A DNA stretch of 40,834 nucleotides from Prevotella sp. (lineage in GTDB: Bacteria; Bacteroidota; Bacteroidia; Bacteroidales; Bacteroidaceae), in the NCBI GenBank assembly GCA_022769285.1, contig JALEKD010000015.1:1-40834 (forward strand). Reading direction: 5' to 3'. This document shows positions 15,966 through 25,090 of this stretch, one piece after another; within the stretch, counting starts at the first letter, position 1; every line of letters starts with the position of its first letter. The notes beneath the pieces were generated by a model, which was given only the letters and a program-made list of their open reading frames with translations, made no database searches and had not been told where the DNA came from. The position numbers and the translations under genes are program-made.

Positions 15966-17002
15966 GATATATTGGTATTTAGTTGAATAGTATCGGCTGG
16001 GACATGGCGCTTAGTAAACAGCAGGGCTATCCAGGCGTACACGCCTAAAAGAATGACTAACAGGGTCTGTACAGAGTGGACTATCAGCACAAAGTACAGC
16101 GCATCGGTATCGGCCACGCCATAGAGTATCAGCATGGTTTTAACGGCAAAGTGCCAGGGGCCCGCCCCATTGGGCGTGGGGACGATGACGGCCACCGAGC
16201 CCACCACAAAAGTGACCAAGGCGCATGCCATGCCCAAATGGGCAGTGGCGTCAAAACAGAAGAAGGTAAGGTAGTAGTGCAGGAAATAGCTGCCCCAGAT
16301 GGCCAGTGTGTAAACTACGAAGAGCAGCGGACTGCTGATGTGGCGCAGGGAGGTAATGCCCTGCCATACCTCGCAGAACATATTCTTCACCTTACTATAT
16401 ATAGCAAACTGGCGAAGCAGATATATGACAAAGCCGATGACCACCACGCCACACACAGCGGTAACCAGGTAGCCTGTGGCCGAGAACTGGCACAGCAGGG
16501 TGTCGAGTCGGGTGCCAGTCTGGGCAAAAAAGGTGTCGAAAACACGGAACTGCAACAGGAAGGTGCCCAAGACCAACAGGCCGATAAACAGGGTGTCGAT
16601 AATGCGCTCGGTTACCACAGTGCCAATGGCTTTGGCAAACGACACACCATCATAACGCGTAAGCACGCCACATCGCGCCAACTCGCCCACACGTGGCACT
16701 ATCAGGCTCACGGCATACGAGAGAAAAATGGAGTTGACGGACGTGCTGCGACGGGGATGCTCGCCCACGGGAGCCAATGTAAGCTTCCACCGCCATCCTC
16801 GGAATGCTTGGGCCAATATGCCGAAGGGCAGCGAGAGTAGCATCCATGTCCAGTCCATATCATGTAACATCACATCGCCGATACGGGAAAAGTCGAAATC
16901 GCGGTACATCCAGTAGAGGATGGCCCCTCCCAGACCGAGCGAGAGTATTACCTTGAATATATCACTACTTGCTTTTTTCAAGTCACTTGTCTTCTTTATC
17001 AT
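15962..17002 (-). CDS. Flippase-like / lysylphosphatidylglycerol synthase TM-domain protein
   Basis: This 346-aa polytopic membrane protein belongs to the UPF0104 / LPG_synthase_TM family. About eight hydrophobic segments are visible, beginning VILSLGLGGAILYWMYRDFD. Family motifs include the charged RGWRWKLTL after the second helix, VPRVGELARCGVLTRYDGVSF (the PxRxGE signature), and VPTPNGAGPWHFAVKTML (the P.P.G.G.w. signature). The domain moves lipids across membranes in MprF; stand-alone members have no firm role. No aminoacyl-transferase domain is attached. It is upstream of and overlaps pepD by 4 nt. Confidence 0.85.
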   Translation of the reverse strand: MIKKTSDLKKASSDIFKVILSLGLGGAILYWMYRDFDFSRIGDVMLHDMDWTWMLLSLPFGILAQAFRGWRWKLTLAPVGEHPRRSTSVNSIFLSYAVSLIVPRVGELARCGVLTRYDGVSFAKAIGTVVTERIIDTLFIGLLVLGTFLLQFRVFDTFFAQTGTRLDTLLCQFSATGYLVTAVCGVVVIGFVIYLLRQFAIYSKVKNMFCEVWQGITSLRHISSPLLFVVYTLAIWGSYFLHYYLTFFCFDATAHLGMACALVTFVVGSVAVIVPTPNGAGPWHFAVKTMLILYGVADTDALYFVLIVHSVQTLLVILLGVYAWIALLFTKRHVPADTIQLNTNIS

Positions 17003-17038
17003 TACCAGGCTCTATAGTGGAGCCTCTTTCTCTACAAT

Positions 17039-17183
17039 GATAGTGCAAACCGGACGCTATCAAGCTCGCTTGAATTGCTGAGGTGCCGACTATCTTCTGC
17101 AAAGATAGTGCAAACCGAGCGGCATGAGCTTGCTCAGATGTCCGAGGTGCCGAATATCTTCTGCAAAGATAGTGCAAGTTGAG
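17039..17183. repeat. Promoter-bearing tandem repeats (about 65-nt unit)
   Basis: Three starts of the same unit (GATAGTGCAA at 17039, 17104 and 17168) are spaced 65 and 64 nt apart, with two full intervening bodies that both end GAGGTGCCGA-TATCTTCTGCAA. On the minus strand copies two and three carry TATCTTTG (17107-17100 and 17171-17164), a perfect -7 box reading toward the flippase-pepD operon. The first copy is degenerate (TATCATTG). Confidence 0.75.
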
Positions 17184-17294
17184 GAAATACACGATTTAAT
17201 TGATAACAAAATATTCAGAATTTCATTTATTTTATGGTAAACAACCTCTCCAGACAGCACGCTGACGACATGGAGGAAGGCCGGAACTTCCTAT

Positions 17295-18116
17295 ATGGGA
17301 CTGGGGTATGCTTGCAGGTGGGCTGGCATAGTGACAACCCTGTCAGTAATGACACTGGCCACCCAACTGGCCCTGTCGGCCGACACCGTGTTCAGCGCCA
17401 TAACACCACAGATACCCAATAACTATATGGTGATAATCGTTAACATGATACTGCTATCGGGCAACATAATCGTGTCGCTCTCTACCTATCTCACCCGTAC
17501 CACCCAGGTATCGGTGGCTATGGCCATCACTACCTATATACTCTGCATAGGCATTACTAACGATGCCGTACTAAAGGACTATGCCTTTATGCTGCTCGTG
17601 GTGTTGGCATTCTTTAGTTTCTTAGGGTTCCGCATCACCAAGAACGCAGAGCGACTGGAGAGTGAGAACATGACACTCCGCCAGGACGAGGCCGAGTTGC
17701 TACAAATACCCAGGCTGAACAAGACGCAGGTCAAAGCATACATCAAGTTGGCCTCAGGCCGACACAACACGGAACACACCCGTCGGCTGCTGAACTTGTT
17801 AGGTGAGCGGTCGCAGCGCAATCTGCTGGCCAATGTGATAGAGTTTCTGCAGCTACGCGAGACGGAGAAAAACATGATAGCCCAAGCGCTGCCAGAACTT
17901 ACACCCTCGGAAACGGATATATGCCAACTGATACTGCGCAACAAGAAACTAAGCGAGGTATGCGCCATACTGGGAAAGACGGAGAGCAACATCAGCACCC
18001 AGCGCGCCAACATCAGGCGAAAACTGAAAATGAAACCGTCGGACAATCTGCAGCAGATACTGGAACAACGGATGAAGAAACGGGGGCGGGTTCCGGACTT
18101 TATATTTGCACGGTAA
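17295..18116 (+). CDS. Membrane-anchored LuxR-type transcriptional regulator
   Basis: This 273-aa protein has three or four N-terminal transmembrane helices in residues about 8-112 (for example NNYMVIIVNMILLSGNIIVS and DYAFMLLVVLAFFSFLGF). A short coiled-coil linker follows (NAERLESENMTLRQDEAELL). The C-terminus is a LuxR/GerE helix-turn-helix (LTPSETDICQLILRNKKLSE ... SNISTQRANIRRKLKMK, about residues 202-255). This layout occurs repeatedly in Prevotella and Bacteroides; no ligand domain is visible. The ATG at 17295 is the first usable start after an in-frame stop. It is divergent from the flippase-pepD operon and converges on the nucleotidyltransferase. The target genes are unknown. Confidence 0.75.
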   Translation: MGLGYACRWAGIVTTLSVMTLATQLALSADTVFSAITPQIPNNYMVIIVNMILLSGNIIVSLSTYLTRTTQVSVAMAITTYILCIGITNDAVLKDYAFMLLVVLAFFSFLGFRITKNAERLESENMTLRQDEAELLQIPRLNKTQVKAYIKLASGRHNTEHTRRLLNLLGERSQRNLLANVIEFLQLRETEKNMIAQALPELTPSETDICQLILRNKKLSEVCAILGKTESNISTQRANIRRKLKMKPSDNLQQILEQRMKKRGRVPDFIFAR

Positions 18117-18199
18117 AAAAACGATAGCGCTGCCTGCTCGTCTGCCAATAAGAACCATGTGGAAAACCACGACTAAAGCAGAATGAACAGGCAGCGCTA
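18117..18199 (-). terminator. Terminator between convergent genes
   Basis: TAGCGCTGCCTG (18125-18136) and CAGGCAGCGCTA (18188-18199) form perfect 12-bp arms, with an inner small hairpin GTGG-AAAA-CCAC near 18160-18171. On the minus strand the structure is followed by ATCGTTTTTTTACC, so it primarily ends the nucleotidyltransferase transcript. Confidence 0.65.
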
Positions 18200-18241
18200 C
18201 ATTATCAACATACTGCCATGACGGCAACAGCTAAAAGCGTA

Positions 18242-19153
18242 TTAGAACAGGTGAGCGGGGTATACGCCCTCGTCAACCAGGGTCTTGATACGGGCCACCA
18301 CGCTGTCGCGATCTGCGGCATAAGTTACACCGAACCACTTACTGGTAGTGTCAAGAACCTTAACAGTAGCCGTCTTCTCATTGATGAGCTTGTTGACCAT
18401 CAGAGGGATAAAGAACTCGGCCTTGAGGTTCTCCATATTCTTCGGGTCGCTCAGGAACTCCTTGAAGTAAGACTCGCTATAATCAAAATAGTCGGGGGTG
18501 AAGCCCCACATATTCATACTCACAGGCGTGTTATCGTCTACGGCTACCCACTGGCCCTGCTCGTCCTTATAGCATACGGAGCCGTTGACACGCATAATCT
18601 CGGTACGTTCTACTACGGTAGTCAGATTGCCAGCATCGTCCTTAGAACAGATGCCGCGTGCTACGGTACCATTCTCACTCAGCGTGTTGCCTACGCGGAA
18701 ACCTACCATGGCGTAGTCATTCTTAGCGTCTTCGGGCAGATTAGCCAGGAACTTGCCAATGACCATAAAGGCATCGCGGTTGTAGAAGTCGTCGCAATTA
18801 ATGACACAGAAAGGCTCCTTGATGATGTCCTTGGCCATCAGCACAGCGTGGTTGGTACCCCAAGGCTTCTGTCGGCCAGCAGGAACGGTAAATCCCTCGG
18901 GCAGGGCGTCTATCGACTGGAAGCATACTTCAGCCGGGATGTGCCCCTCGTATTTAGACAGAACCTTATCGCGAAAATCCTGCTCAAAATCCTTGCGGAT
19001 TACAAATACAATCTTACCAAATCCGGCCTGAATGGCATCATAAATAGAATAATCCATGATGGTTTCACCATTAGGGCCCAGTCCGTCAAGCTGTTTCAGC
19101 CCACCGTAGCGGCTTCCCATGCCTGCTGCGAGGAGTAATAAAGTTGGTTTCAT
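18242..19153 (-). CDS. Sugar nucleotidyltransferase (NTP_transferase family)
   Basis: The 303-aa product begins MKPTLLLLAAGMGSRYGGLKQ, the nucleotide-binding signature LLAAGxGsRxGxxKq of nucleotidyl-phosphate-sugar transferases. Metal and substrate segments such as FCVINCDDFYNRDA (the aspartates expected for Mg2+ and sugar-phosphate binding) are visible. Enzymes of this class join a sugar-1-phosphate to an NTP, giving an NDP-sugar and pyrophosphate. The sugar cannot be read from the sequence. I chose the ATG at 19153, whose following residues start the fold directly; an upstream TTG in frame at 19192 would lie at the transcription start. Confidence 0.85.
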   Translation of the reverse strand: MKPTLLLLAAGMGSRYGGLKQLDGLGPNGETIMDYSIYDAIQAGFGKIVFVIRKDFEQDFRDKVLSKYEGHIPAEVCFQSIDALPEGFTVPAGRQKPWGTNHAVLMAKDIIKEPFCVINCDDFYNRDAFMVIGKFLANLPEDAKNDYAMVGFRVGNTLSENGTVARGICSKDDAGNLTTVVERTEIMRVNGSVCYKDEQGQWVAVDDNTPVSMNMWGFTPDYFDYSESYFKEFLSDPKNMENLKAEFFIPLMVNKLINEKTATVKVLDTTSKWFGVTYAADRDSVVARIKTLVDEGVYPAHLF

Positions 19154-19189
19154 AATAACTATAAATATAAAAGTTTGTTTGTCTGCCTG

Positions 19190-19197
19190 CAAAAGTA
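19190..19197 (-). promoter_or_regulatory. -7 box of the nucleotidyltransferase gene
   Basis: TACTTTTG on the minus strand is about 36 nt upstream of the ATG at 19153. This placement argues against the in-frame TTG at 19192 as the start. The -33 region is weak. Confidence 0.45.
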
Positions 19198-19239
19198 GCT
19201 ATAAAATACGGTAAAACGGCCTTTATGACTATTATTTTT

Positions 19240-19590
19240 TCATTTTCGTCCTATTTTTTCACCATTGCGCCCACCATGCCCCGGGCTATTGACAGTGACT
19301 TGCCGCACGGTGTCGGAGACTACGCGTCCATTGGCCCACACCATAGAGCGGTCGTTAAAACCATCTTCTGCGAAGAAATTCATCTCGCCAGAGAAAGCCC
19401 TGTACCAGATGCGATTACGATTAACCTTATGATAGCCGCGGGTAGGGTCCAGTTCGACAAACCGCACCTCGGGTTGGCTCATTCCCTTAATAACCCTGCC
19501 CCAGACTATCATGCGACGAGGGGCAAAATACAGGCTGTCGGCCGTGGCTAACGAGTCGCATAGTAAGCGCAGGAAAGGTATGGCGGCCCT
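19240..19590 (-). pseudogene. Broken ORF, unknown family
   Basis: The minus-strand frame is open from a stop at 19593 to the stop at 19240. It contains coding-like sequence (SLATADSLYFAPRRMIVWGR, then EVRFVELDPTRGYHKVNRNR and GEMNFFAEDGFNDRSMVWAN). The longest ATG-initiated piece is 90 codons from 19512, but obvious coding sequence continues upstream of that ATG without another start, so the 5' end appears lost. It could be the tail of a secreted protein. I do not recognise it. The stretch from 19590 to 19800 shows no convincing gene in any frame. Confidence 0.35.
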
Positions 19591-19820
19591 TTAGAACGTA
19601 TTTAAAGCCCTGCCTTATGAGTATGTCCAAACTCTTGTACAAAAGGAGGCCCATCTGGCCAATAGCAAAATGCTGCCAAACAAAGAATGGAGCAAGACAG
19701 AGGGTTGCCTAATAGTTTGTAGACTAACAAAGCACACGTTACAAACCATCCATAATCATCAGCACCCACTAAAACCACCTAAAAAAAGGTAAAAACCAAT
19801 GTGATTTCGTTTTTTTTTCA

Positions 19821-19944
19821 TACTTTTGCACAACCAATAAAGTATGAAAGTAGACCCTGCTCTGTCTGAAACAAACGTAAGGACAGCGCGCGGTGGCGCA
19901 GGAGGGTCGCGCTGACAGGTAATAGACAATAAAGACAAATAGAT
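19821..19944 (+). promoter_or_regulatory. lysS promoter and structured leader
   Basis: TACTTTTG (19821-19828) is a -7 box giving a leader of about 110 nt. The leader can form a three-way junction: GACCCT (19853-19858) with AGGGTC (19903-19908) closing it, CTGTCT (19862-19867) with GGACAG (19881-19886), and GCGC (19886-19889) with GCGC (19896-19899). A competing pairing is CTGTC with GACAG at 19914-19918, outside the junction. Two exclusive folds would suit an attenuator. It does not match a T-box. Confidence 0.45.
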
Positions 19945-21678
19945 ATGAACGTATTAGAACTAAGCGAACAGGAGATTATCCGCAGACAGAGTCTTGAGGA
20001 GTTGCGCCAAATGGGTATAGACCCCTATCCAGCAGCCGAATTTCCCACCAATGCCTTCTCGACTGACATCCGTGACAACTATCGCGACGGCGAGGAACGC
20101 CAGGTGGTGATAGCCGGCCGTATGATGAGCCGCCGCGTAATGGGCAAAGCCAGTTTTGCCGAGATACAGGATTCCAAAGGCCGTATTCAGGTCTACATTA
20201 CCCGCGACGACATCTGCCCGGATGACAACAAAGACTTATATAATAAGGTATTCAAGAAGCTGATGGACATCGGCGACTTTGTTGGCATCAAGGGCTTCGT
20301 CTTCAAGACTCAGACCGGCGAGATAAGCGTACACGCCAAGGAGATAACCCTGCTGAGCAAGAGCCTGAAGCCGCTACCTATCGTTAAATATAAGGACGGT
20401 GTGGCCTACGACAAGTTTGACGACCCTGAGATGCGTTATCGCCAGCGCTATGTAGACCTAATAGTTAACGACGGTGTGAAAGATACGTTCCTCAAGCGTG
20501 CCACCGTGCTGCGCACCATGCGCCATTTCTTCGACGAAGCAGGCTATACAGAGGTAGAGACACCTACCCTGCAAAGCATAGCCGGCGGAGCCAGCGCCCG
20601 CCCATTCATCACCCACTTCAATGCGCTTAATATAGATATGTATATGCGCATAGCCACTGAGTTGTATCTTAAACGCCTCATCGTAGGTGGCTTTGAGGGT
20701 GTCTACGAGATAGGCAAGAACTTCCGCAATGAGGGTATGGACCGTTTCCATAACCCCGAATTTACCTGCATGGAGCTTTATGTGCAGTATAAGGACTACA
20801 ACTGGATGATGAGTTTCACCGAGCGCCTGCTCGAAACCATCTGCATAGCTGTAAACGGTAAGCCAGAAGTACAGATGGGCGACAAGGTGATAAGTTTCAA
20901 GGCTCCTTTCCGCCGTCTGCCCATCCTCGACGCCATCAAAGAGAAAACAGGGTTCGACCTGTACGGCAAGAGCGAAGACGAAATACGGCATATAGCTGTA
21001 GACGAGCTCAAGATGGAAACCATAGATGACAGCTTTGGCAAGGGCAAACTTATCGACGAGATATTTGGCGAGTTCTGCGAGGGTACTTTCATACAGCCCA
21101 CTTTCATTATCGACTATCCTGTAGAGATGAGCCCGCTCACCAAGATGCACCGCAGCAAACCCGGACTTACTGAGCGTTTCGAGCTGATGGTTAATGGTAA
21201 GGAACTGGCCAACGCTTACTCTGAGCTCAACGACCCCATAGACCAGGAAGCACGTTTCAAGGAGCAGATGCGTCTGGCCGACAAGGGCGACGATGAAGCC
21301 ATGGTTATCGACCAAGACTTCCTGCGTGCCCTGCAGTATGGCATGCCGCCCACCAGCGGTATAGGTATCGGCATAGACCGCCTGGTGATGCTGATGACCG
21401 GCAAAGAGTATATCCAGGAAGTAATGCTCTTCCCCCAGATGAAGCCCGAGGCCAAGATGCCGCAGAGCAGTATAGCCGAGTGGGGGGCCATAGGAGTACC
21501 CGAAGACGAGGTCTACGTGTTGCGCAAAGCTGGGTTCAACCTTATCTCGGACATCCGAGACGAGAAAGCACAGGGACTACAGCAGAAACTCGGCGAAATA
21601 CATAAGAAGTATAAGCTGACCTTTGACAAACCAAGTGCAGAGACCATCCAGAGCTGGATAGACAAGGCTCAGGCATAA
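19945..21678 (+). CDS. lysS: Lysyl-tRNA synthetase, class II
   Basis: LysS charges tRNA-Lys with lysine using ATP. The 577-aa protein has the N-terminal OB-fold anticodon-binding domain ([20 protein letters not shown], residues about 50-150). The class II core follows: motif 1 around [20 protein letters not shown], motif 2 [20 protein letters not shown], and motif 3 [15 protein letters not shown]. The extra C-terminal segment of about 70 aa ([20 protein letters not shown]) is typical of the Bacteroidetes protein. The start codon is supported by [20 protein letters not shown]. It is followed 77 nt later by gpsA on the same strand. Confidence 0.97.
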   Translation: MNVLELSEQEIIRRQSLEELRQMGIDPYPAAEFPTNAFSTDIRDNYRDGEERQVVIAGRMMSRRVMGKASFAEIQDSKGRIQVYITRDDICPDDNKDLYNKVFKKLMDIGDFVGIKGFVFKTQTGEISVHAKEITLLSKSLKPLPIVKYKDGVAYDKFDDPEMRYRQRYVDLIVNDGVKDTFLKRATVLRTMRHFFDEAGYTEVETPTLQSIAGGASARPFITHFNALNIDMYMRIATELYLKRLIVGGFEGVYEIGKNFRNEGMDRFHNPEFTCMELYVQYKDYNWMMSFTERLLETICIAVNGKPEVQMGDKVISFKAPFRRLPILDAIKEKTGFDLYGKSEDEIRHIAVDELKMETIDDSFGKGKLIDEIFGEFCEGTFIQPTFIIDYPVEMSPLTKMHRSKPGLTERFELMVNGKELANAYSELNDPIDQEARFKEQMRLADKGDDEAMVIDQDFLRALQYGMPPTSGIGIGIDRLVMLMTGKEYIQEVMLFPQMKPEAKMPQSSIAEWGAIGVPEDEVYVLRKAGFNLISDIRDEKAQGLQQKLGEIHKKYKLTFDKPSAETIQSWIDKAQA

Positions 21679-21755
21679 CTGGCGGTGATCATTACAACAA
21701 TAGGGAGTTACAGAAAACGAGTAGGGCTTATCATACATTAATATAAGATAATAGT

Positions 21756-22751
21756 ATGTTTAGCGTAGGTAAAATAGCCATTATTGGTGGAGGTTCGTGG
21801 GCTACTGCTATCGCCAAGATAGTCATTAGTCACACCCACCACTTAGGATGGTACATGCGGCGCGATGACCGCATCGAAGACTTCAGACGGACTGGGCACA
21901 ACCCCGCTTATCTGACCAGTGTCCACTTCGATGTGGATGAGATATATTTCTCCTCTGACATCAATAAGATAGTACAGGCATACGACACCCTACTCTTTGT
22001 AACACCCTCGCCGTATCTGAAGAACCACTTGAAGAAACTCAAAACACGCATCAAGGACAAATTTATCATCACGGCTATCAAGGGAATAGTTCCGGATGAG
22101 AACCTGGTATGCTCTGAGTATTTTCATCAAGTATATGATGTTCCCTATGAGAACATTGCCGTCATAGGAGGTCCCTCGCATGCCGAGGAAGTGGCCTTGC
22201 AGCGCCTGTCGTACCTCACGGTAGGCTGTTCTGACCTTGCCAAGGCTCAGGCATTTACCGAAATTTTAGCTTCCGACTTTATTAAAACTAAAGTAGCCTC
22301 TGACGTTATCGGCATTGAGTACTCGTCGGTACTCAAAAACGTGTACGCCATCGCAGCGGGCATCTGCTCAGGTCTGAAGTACGGTGACAACTTCCAGGCG
22401 GTACTCCTTTCTAATGCCGTGCAGGAGATGAGCCGGTTTATGACGGCCGTTTACCCCATAGAGCGCAACGTGTATGACAGCGTGTACCTGGGCGACCTGC
22501 TGGTAACAGGCTACTCCAACTTCTCGCGTAACCGCACATTTGGCACCATGATTGGCAAAGGCTACAGCGTGAAGAGTGCGCAGATAGAGATGGAAATGAT
22601 AGCCGAGGGATACTTCGGCACCAAGTGCATGAAGGAGATTAACCGCCACATGCACGTCAACATGCCCATACTGGATGCCGTATACAACATATTGTACGAG
22701 CGTATCAACCCACAGATAGAAATCAAATTATTAACAGATAGTTTTAGATAA
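21756..22751 (+). CDS. gpsA: Glycerol-3-phosphate dehydrogenase, NAD(P)+
   Basis: GpsA reduces dihydroxyacetone phosphate to sn-glycerol-3-phosphate, the backbone for phospholipids, in the cytoplasm. The 331-aa length fits. The N-terminal Rossmann motif is [17 protein letters not shown], and the catalytic-domain motif containing the active lysine is [23 protein letters not shown], followed by the substrate loop around [18 protein letters not shown]. It lies 7 nt upstream of pgi and is probably co-transcribed with it, linking glycolytic intermediates to lipid synthesis. Confidence 0.95.
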   Translation: MFSVGKIAIIGGGSWATAIAKIVISHTHHLGWYMRRDDRIEDFRRTGHNPAYLTSVHFDVDEIYFSSDINKIVQAYDTLLFVTPSPYLKNHLKKLKTRIKDKFIITAIKGIVPDENLVCSEYFHQVYDVPYENIAVIGGPSHAEEVALQRLSYLTVGCSDLAKAQAFTEILASDFIKTKVASDVIGIEYSSVLKNVYAIAAGICSGLKYGDNFQAVLLSNAVQEMSRFMTAVYPIERNVYDSVYLGDLLVTGYSNFSRNRTFGTMIGKGYSVKSAQIEMEMIAEGYFGTKCMKEINRHMHVNMPILDAVYNILYERINPQIEIKLLTDSFR

Positions 22752-22758
22752 CTCAAAA

Positions 22759-24117
22759 ATGAAAACAATTTCATTAGACATCACGAAAGCTACTGCGTTT
22801 CTGCCCAACGGAACCGTAGAGGCTTACGCACCCAAAGCAAAGAAAGCCTTAGAGGCTTTAGAGAACTGCACATGCCCTGGAAACGACTTTTTAGGATGGC
22901 TGCACCTGCCTTCAAGCATCACCCCCGCCTTCTTAGACGAAGTACAGGCCGTGGCCAACACTCTCAGAGAAAAGTGTGAAGTAATAGTTGTAGCCGGTAT
23001 CGGTGGCAGCTACCTTGGCGCACGCGCCGTGATAGAGGCCCTGGGCAATTCGTTTGCTTGGCTGATTCAGGACAAAAAGAACCCGGCCATCATGTTTGCC
23101 GGCAACAATATAGGAGAGGACTACCTGGCCGAACTGACAGACTACCTGAAAGGAAAGCGTTTCGGCGTAATCAACATATCTAAGTCGGGTACCACTACAG
23201 AGACCGCGCTCACCTTCCGCCTGCTCAAGAAACAGTGCGAGGCCCAGCGTGGCAAAGAGGAAGCCAAGCAGGTAATCGTAGCTGTAACCGATGCAAAGAA
23301 GGGTGCAGCCCGCACTTGCGCAGACAAGGAAGGCTACAAGAGCTTCGTTATTCCCGACAATGTAGGAGGCCGCTTCTCTGTGCTTACCCCTGTGGGCCTG
23401 CTGCCCATAGCCTGTGCAGGATTTGACATCAAGGCTCTCGTAGAAGGTGCTGCCGACATGGAGAAAGCCACAGGCGTCAACGTACCTTTCGAGCAGAACT
23501 TGGCAGCCCAGTATGCCGCTACGCGCAATGCCCTCTACAACGAGGGAGGCAAGAAGATTGAGATTATCGTCAATTATCAGCCTAAGCTCCATTTTATCGC
23601 TGAATGGTGGAAACAGCTTTATGGCGAGAGCGAGGGGAAGGACGGCAAGGGCATCTTCCCTGCAGCCTGCGACTTTACCACCGACCTGCACTCTATGGGC
23701 CAGTGGATACAGCAGGGCGAGCGCTCGATATATGAGACCGTCATATCTATCGAGACTCCGAACCGCGAACTTGACTTCCCCTCTGACGAGGAGAACCTCG
23801 ATGGACTCAACTTCCTGGCCGGCAAACGCGTTGACGAGGTCAACAAGATGGCTGAGCTGGGTACCCGTCTGGCTCACGTCGACGGTGGGGTTCCTAACAT
23901 CCGTATCAGCGTTCCTAAGCTGAACGAATATTACATCGGCCAGCTCATCTACTTCTTCGAAATAGCCTGCGGTATCAGCGGCAACATTCTGGGCGTTAAC
24001 CCATTCAACCAGCCTGGCGTTGAGGCTTACAAGAAGAATATGTTTGCCCTGCTCAACAAGCCTGGCTACGAAGCCGAGAGTAAAGCTATCCAGGAGCGTC
24101 TGCAGAACGAAAAATAA
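22759..24117 (+). CDS. pgi: Glucose-6-phosphate isomerase
   Basis: Pgi interconverts glucose-6-phosphate and fructose-6-phosphate. At 452 aa it is the shorter form found in Firmicutes and Bacteroidetes, not the 550-aa E. coli form. Substrate-phosphate motifs are [11 protein letters not shown] (about residue 80) and [12 protein letters not shown] (about 140). The signature [17 protein letters not shown] (about 200), the catalytic Glu region [18 protein letters not shown] (about 290), and a C-terminal catalytic Lys region near [13 protein letters not shown] are all present. It follows gpsA by 7 nt and ends at a strong terminator. Confidence 0.97.
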   Translation: MKTISLDITKATAFLPNGTVEAYAPKAKKALEALENCTCPGNDFLGWLHLPSSITPAFLDEVQAVANTLREKCEVIVVAGIGGSYLGARAVIEALGNSFAWLIQDKKNPAIMFAGNNIGEDYLAELTDYLKGKRFGVINISKSGTTTETALTFRLLKKQCEAQRGKEEAKQVIVAVTDAKKGAARTCADKEGYKSFVIPDNVGGRFSVLTPVGLLPIACAGFDIKALVEGAADMEKATGVNVPFEQNLAAQYAATRNALYNEGGKKIEIIVNYQPKLHFIAEWWKQLYGESEGKDGKGIFPAACDFTTDLHSMGQWIQQGERSIYETVISIETPNRELDFPSDEENLDGLNFLAGKRVDEVNKMAELGTRLAHVDGGVPNIRISVPKLNEYYIGQLIYFFEIACGISGNILGVNPFNQPGVEAYKKNMFALLNKPGYEAESKAIQERLQNEK

Positions 24118-24146
24118 GTAACACTTAGTGGTAACTAACTAATAGC

Positions 24147-24172
24147 AAGGGGGATTTAATTCCCCCTTTATT
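24147..24172 (+). terminator. Intrinsic terminator after pgi
   Basis: AAGGGGGA (24147-24154) pairs with TCCCCCTT (24161-24168), followed by TATTATTATT. It sits only 10 nt before the HAD gene start, so that gene needs read-through or an unseen promoter. Confidence 0.8.
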
Positions 24173-24181
24173 ATTATTGCT

Positions 24182-24940
24182 ATGTACGAAACTCAGATTA
24201 GACAATACTTGAACTCACTCACGCAACGTGGAGTCATGCCCAGCCATACCCAGTGGGCAGGCTTCCGCTGCGTACTATTTGATATGGACGGGGTGCTTTA
24301 CAACTCAATGCCACACCACGCCATAGCCTGGCAGCAAGCCATGGCCGAAAACGGCATACACTTCACGGCCGAAGACGCTTATGCCACCGAGGGCATGCGA
24401 GGCATCGACACCATCCGCATCTATGCCGAGCGCCAGTTGGGAAAGACCTTGAGCGAGGCCCAGGCCCAGGCCATATACGACGAGAAAGCCCGCATCTTCC
24501 ACCAGATGCCCGAAGCCGAGATATTTGACGGTGTACACGACTTGATGAGCAAGATTAAGCAGGCCGGCATGAGCATCTGTGTAGTAACAGGTAGCGGACA
24601 GAGGCCACTGATAGCCAGACTGCTACACGACTTCGGAGATTTCATCGACGAGCACCATATTGTATCGGCCTATAACGTGAGCCGAGGCAAGCCTGCCCCC
24701 GACCCATACATGAAAGGCTTAGAGTTTGCCGGGGGCATGAAGCCCTGGGAGGGCATCGTGGTCGAGAACGCGCCCATGGGTGTCAGGGCTGGCGTGGCGG
24801 CCAACATCTTTACCATCGGGGTTAACAGCGGCCCGCTGCCCGACAAGGCCTTAGCCGACGAGGGGGCCAACATCGTGCTGCCCAGCATACGCGAGTTGTG
24901 TAACCAGTGGGACGCACTGACTGCTCACCATCAGCTCTAA
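24182..24940 (+). CDS. HAD-superfamily sugar phosphatase / phosphoglucomutase-like
   Basis: This 252-aa protein has all four HAD motifs: I LFDMDGVLYNSM (nucleophile Asp), II CVVTGSGQ, III the lysine in SRGKPAPDPYM, and IV VVENAPMGVRAG. A helical cap of subclass I lies between residues about 45 and 110. This cap and the DMDGVLYNS motif group it with beta-phosphoglucomutase and sugar-phosphate phosphatases. An N-terminal extension of about 28 aa precedes motif I; a methionine at residue 19 is an alternative start. The context next to pgi suggests a sugar-phosphate substrate, which is inference. The gene starts 10 nt after a terminator. Confidence 0.85.
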   Translation: MYETQIRQYLNSLTQRGVMPSHTQWAGFRCVLFDMDGVLYNSMPHHAIAWQQAMAENGIHFTAEDAYATEGMRGIDTIRIYAERQLGKTLSEAQAQAIYDEKARIFHQMPEAEIFDGVHDLMSKIKQAGMSICVVTGSGQRPLIARLLHDFGDFIDEHHIVSAYNVSRGKPAPDPYMKGLEFAGGMKPWEGIVVENAPMGVRAGVAANIFTIGVNSGPLPDKALADEGANIVLPSIRELCNQWDALTAHHQL

Positions 24941-25038
24941 CGCCTACATAACTACTGTAAGTGTGCAAACTTCTATAAAATATACAAGAATGTGGGTTAA
25001 ATCATCTTAACAAAGTTCCGGCTAAAGTGATTATCCAC

Positions 25039-25046
25039 TACCTTTG
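25039..25046 (+). promoter_or_regulatory. -7 box of the lipoprotein gene
   Basis: TACCTTTG matches the consensus and gives a leader of about 40 nt to the ATG at 25091. The upstream TTCC at 25016-25019 is a weak -33 element. Confidence 0.55.
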
Positions 25047-25090
25047 TATGCAGAAAATGTTTAACATTCACTACTTTAATTATCAAGATT

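Noticed and set aside
17034..17183. CRISPR array at the three-copy repeat
   Set aside because: Units are contiguous tandem repeats of about 65 nt whose bodies are similar to each other, so there are no unique spacers, and no cas genes are present.
19595..19800. Plus-strand open frame ending near 19790 upstream of lysS
   Set aside because: It has no start codon or promoter, and its composition (many K, H, T and C) is not convincing; antisense frames here are equally unremarkable.
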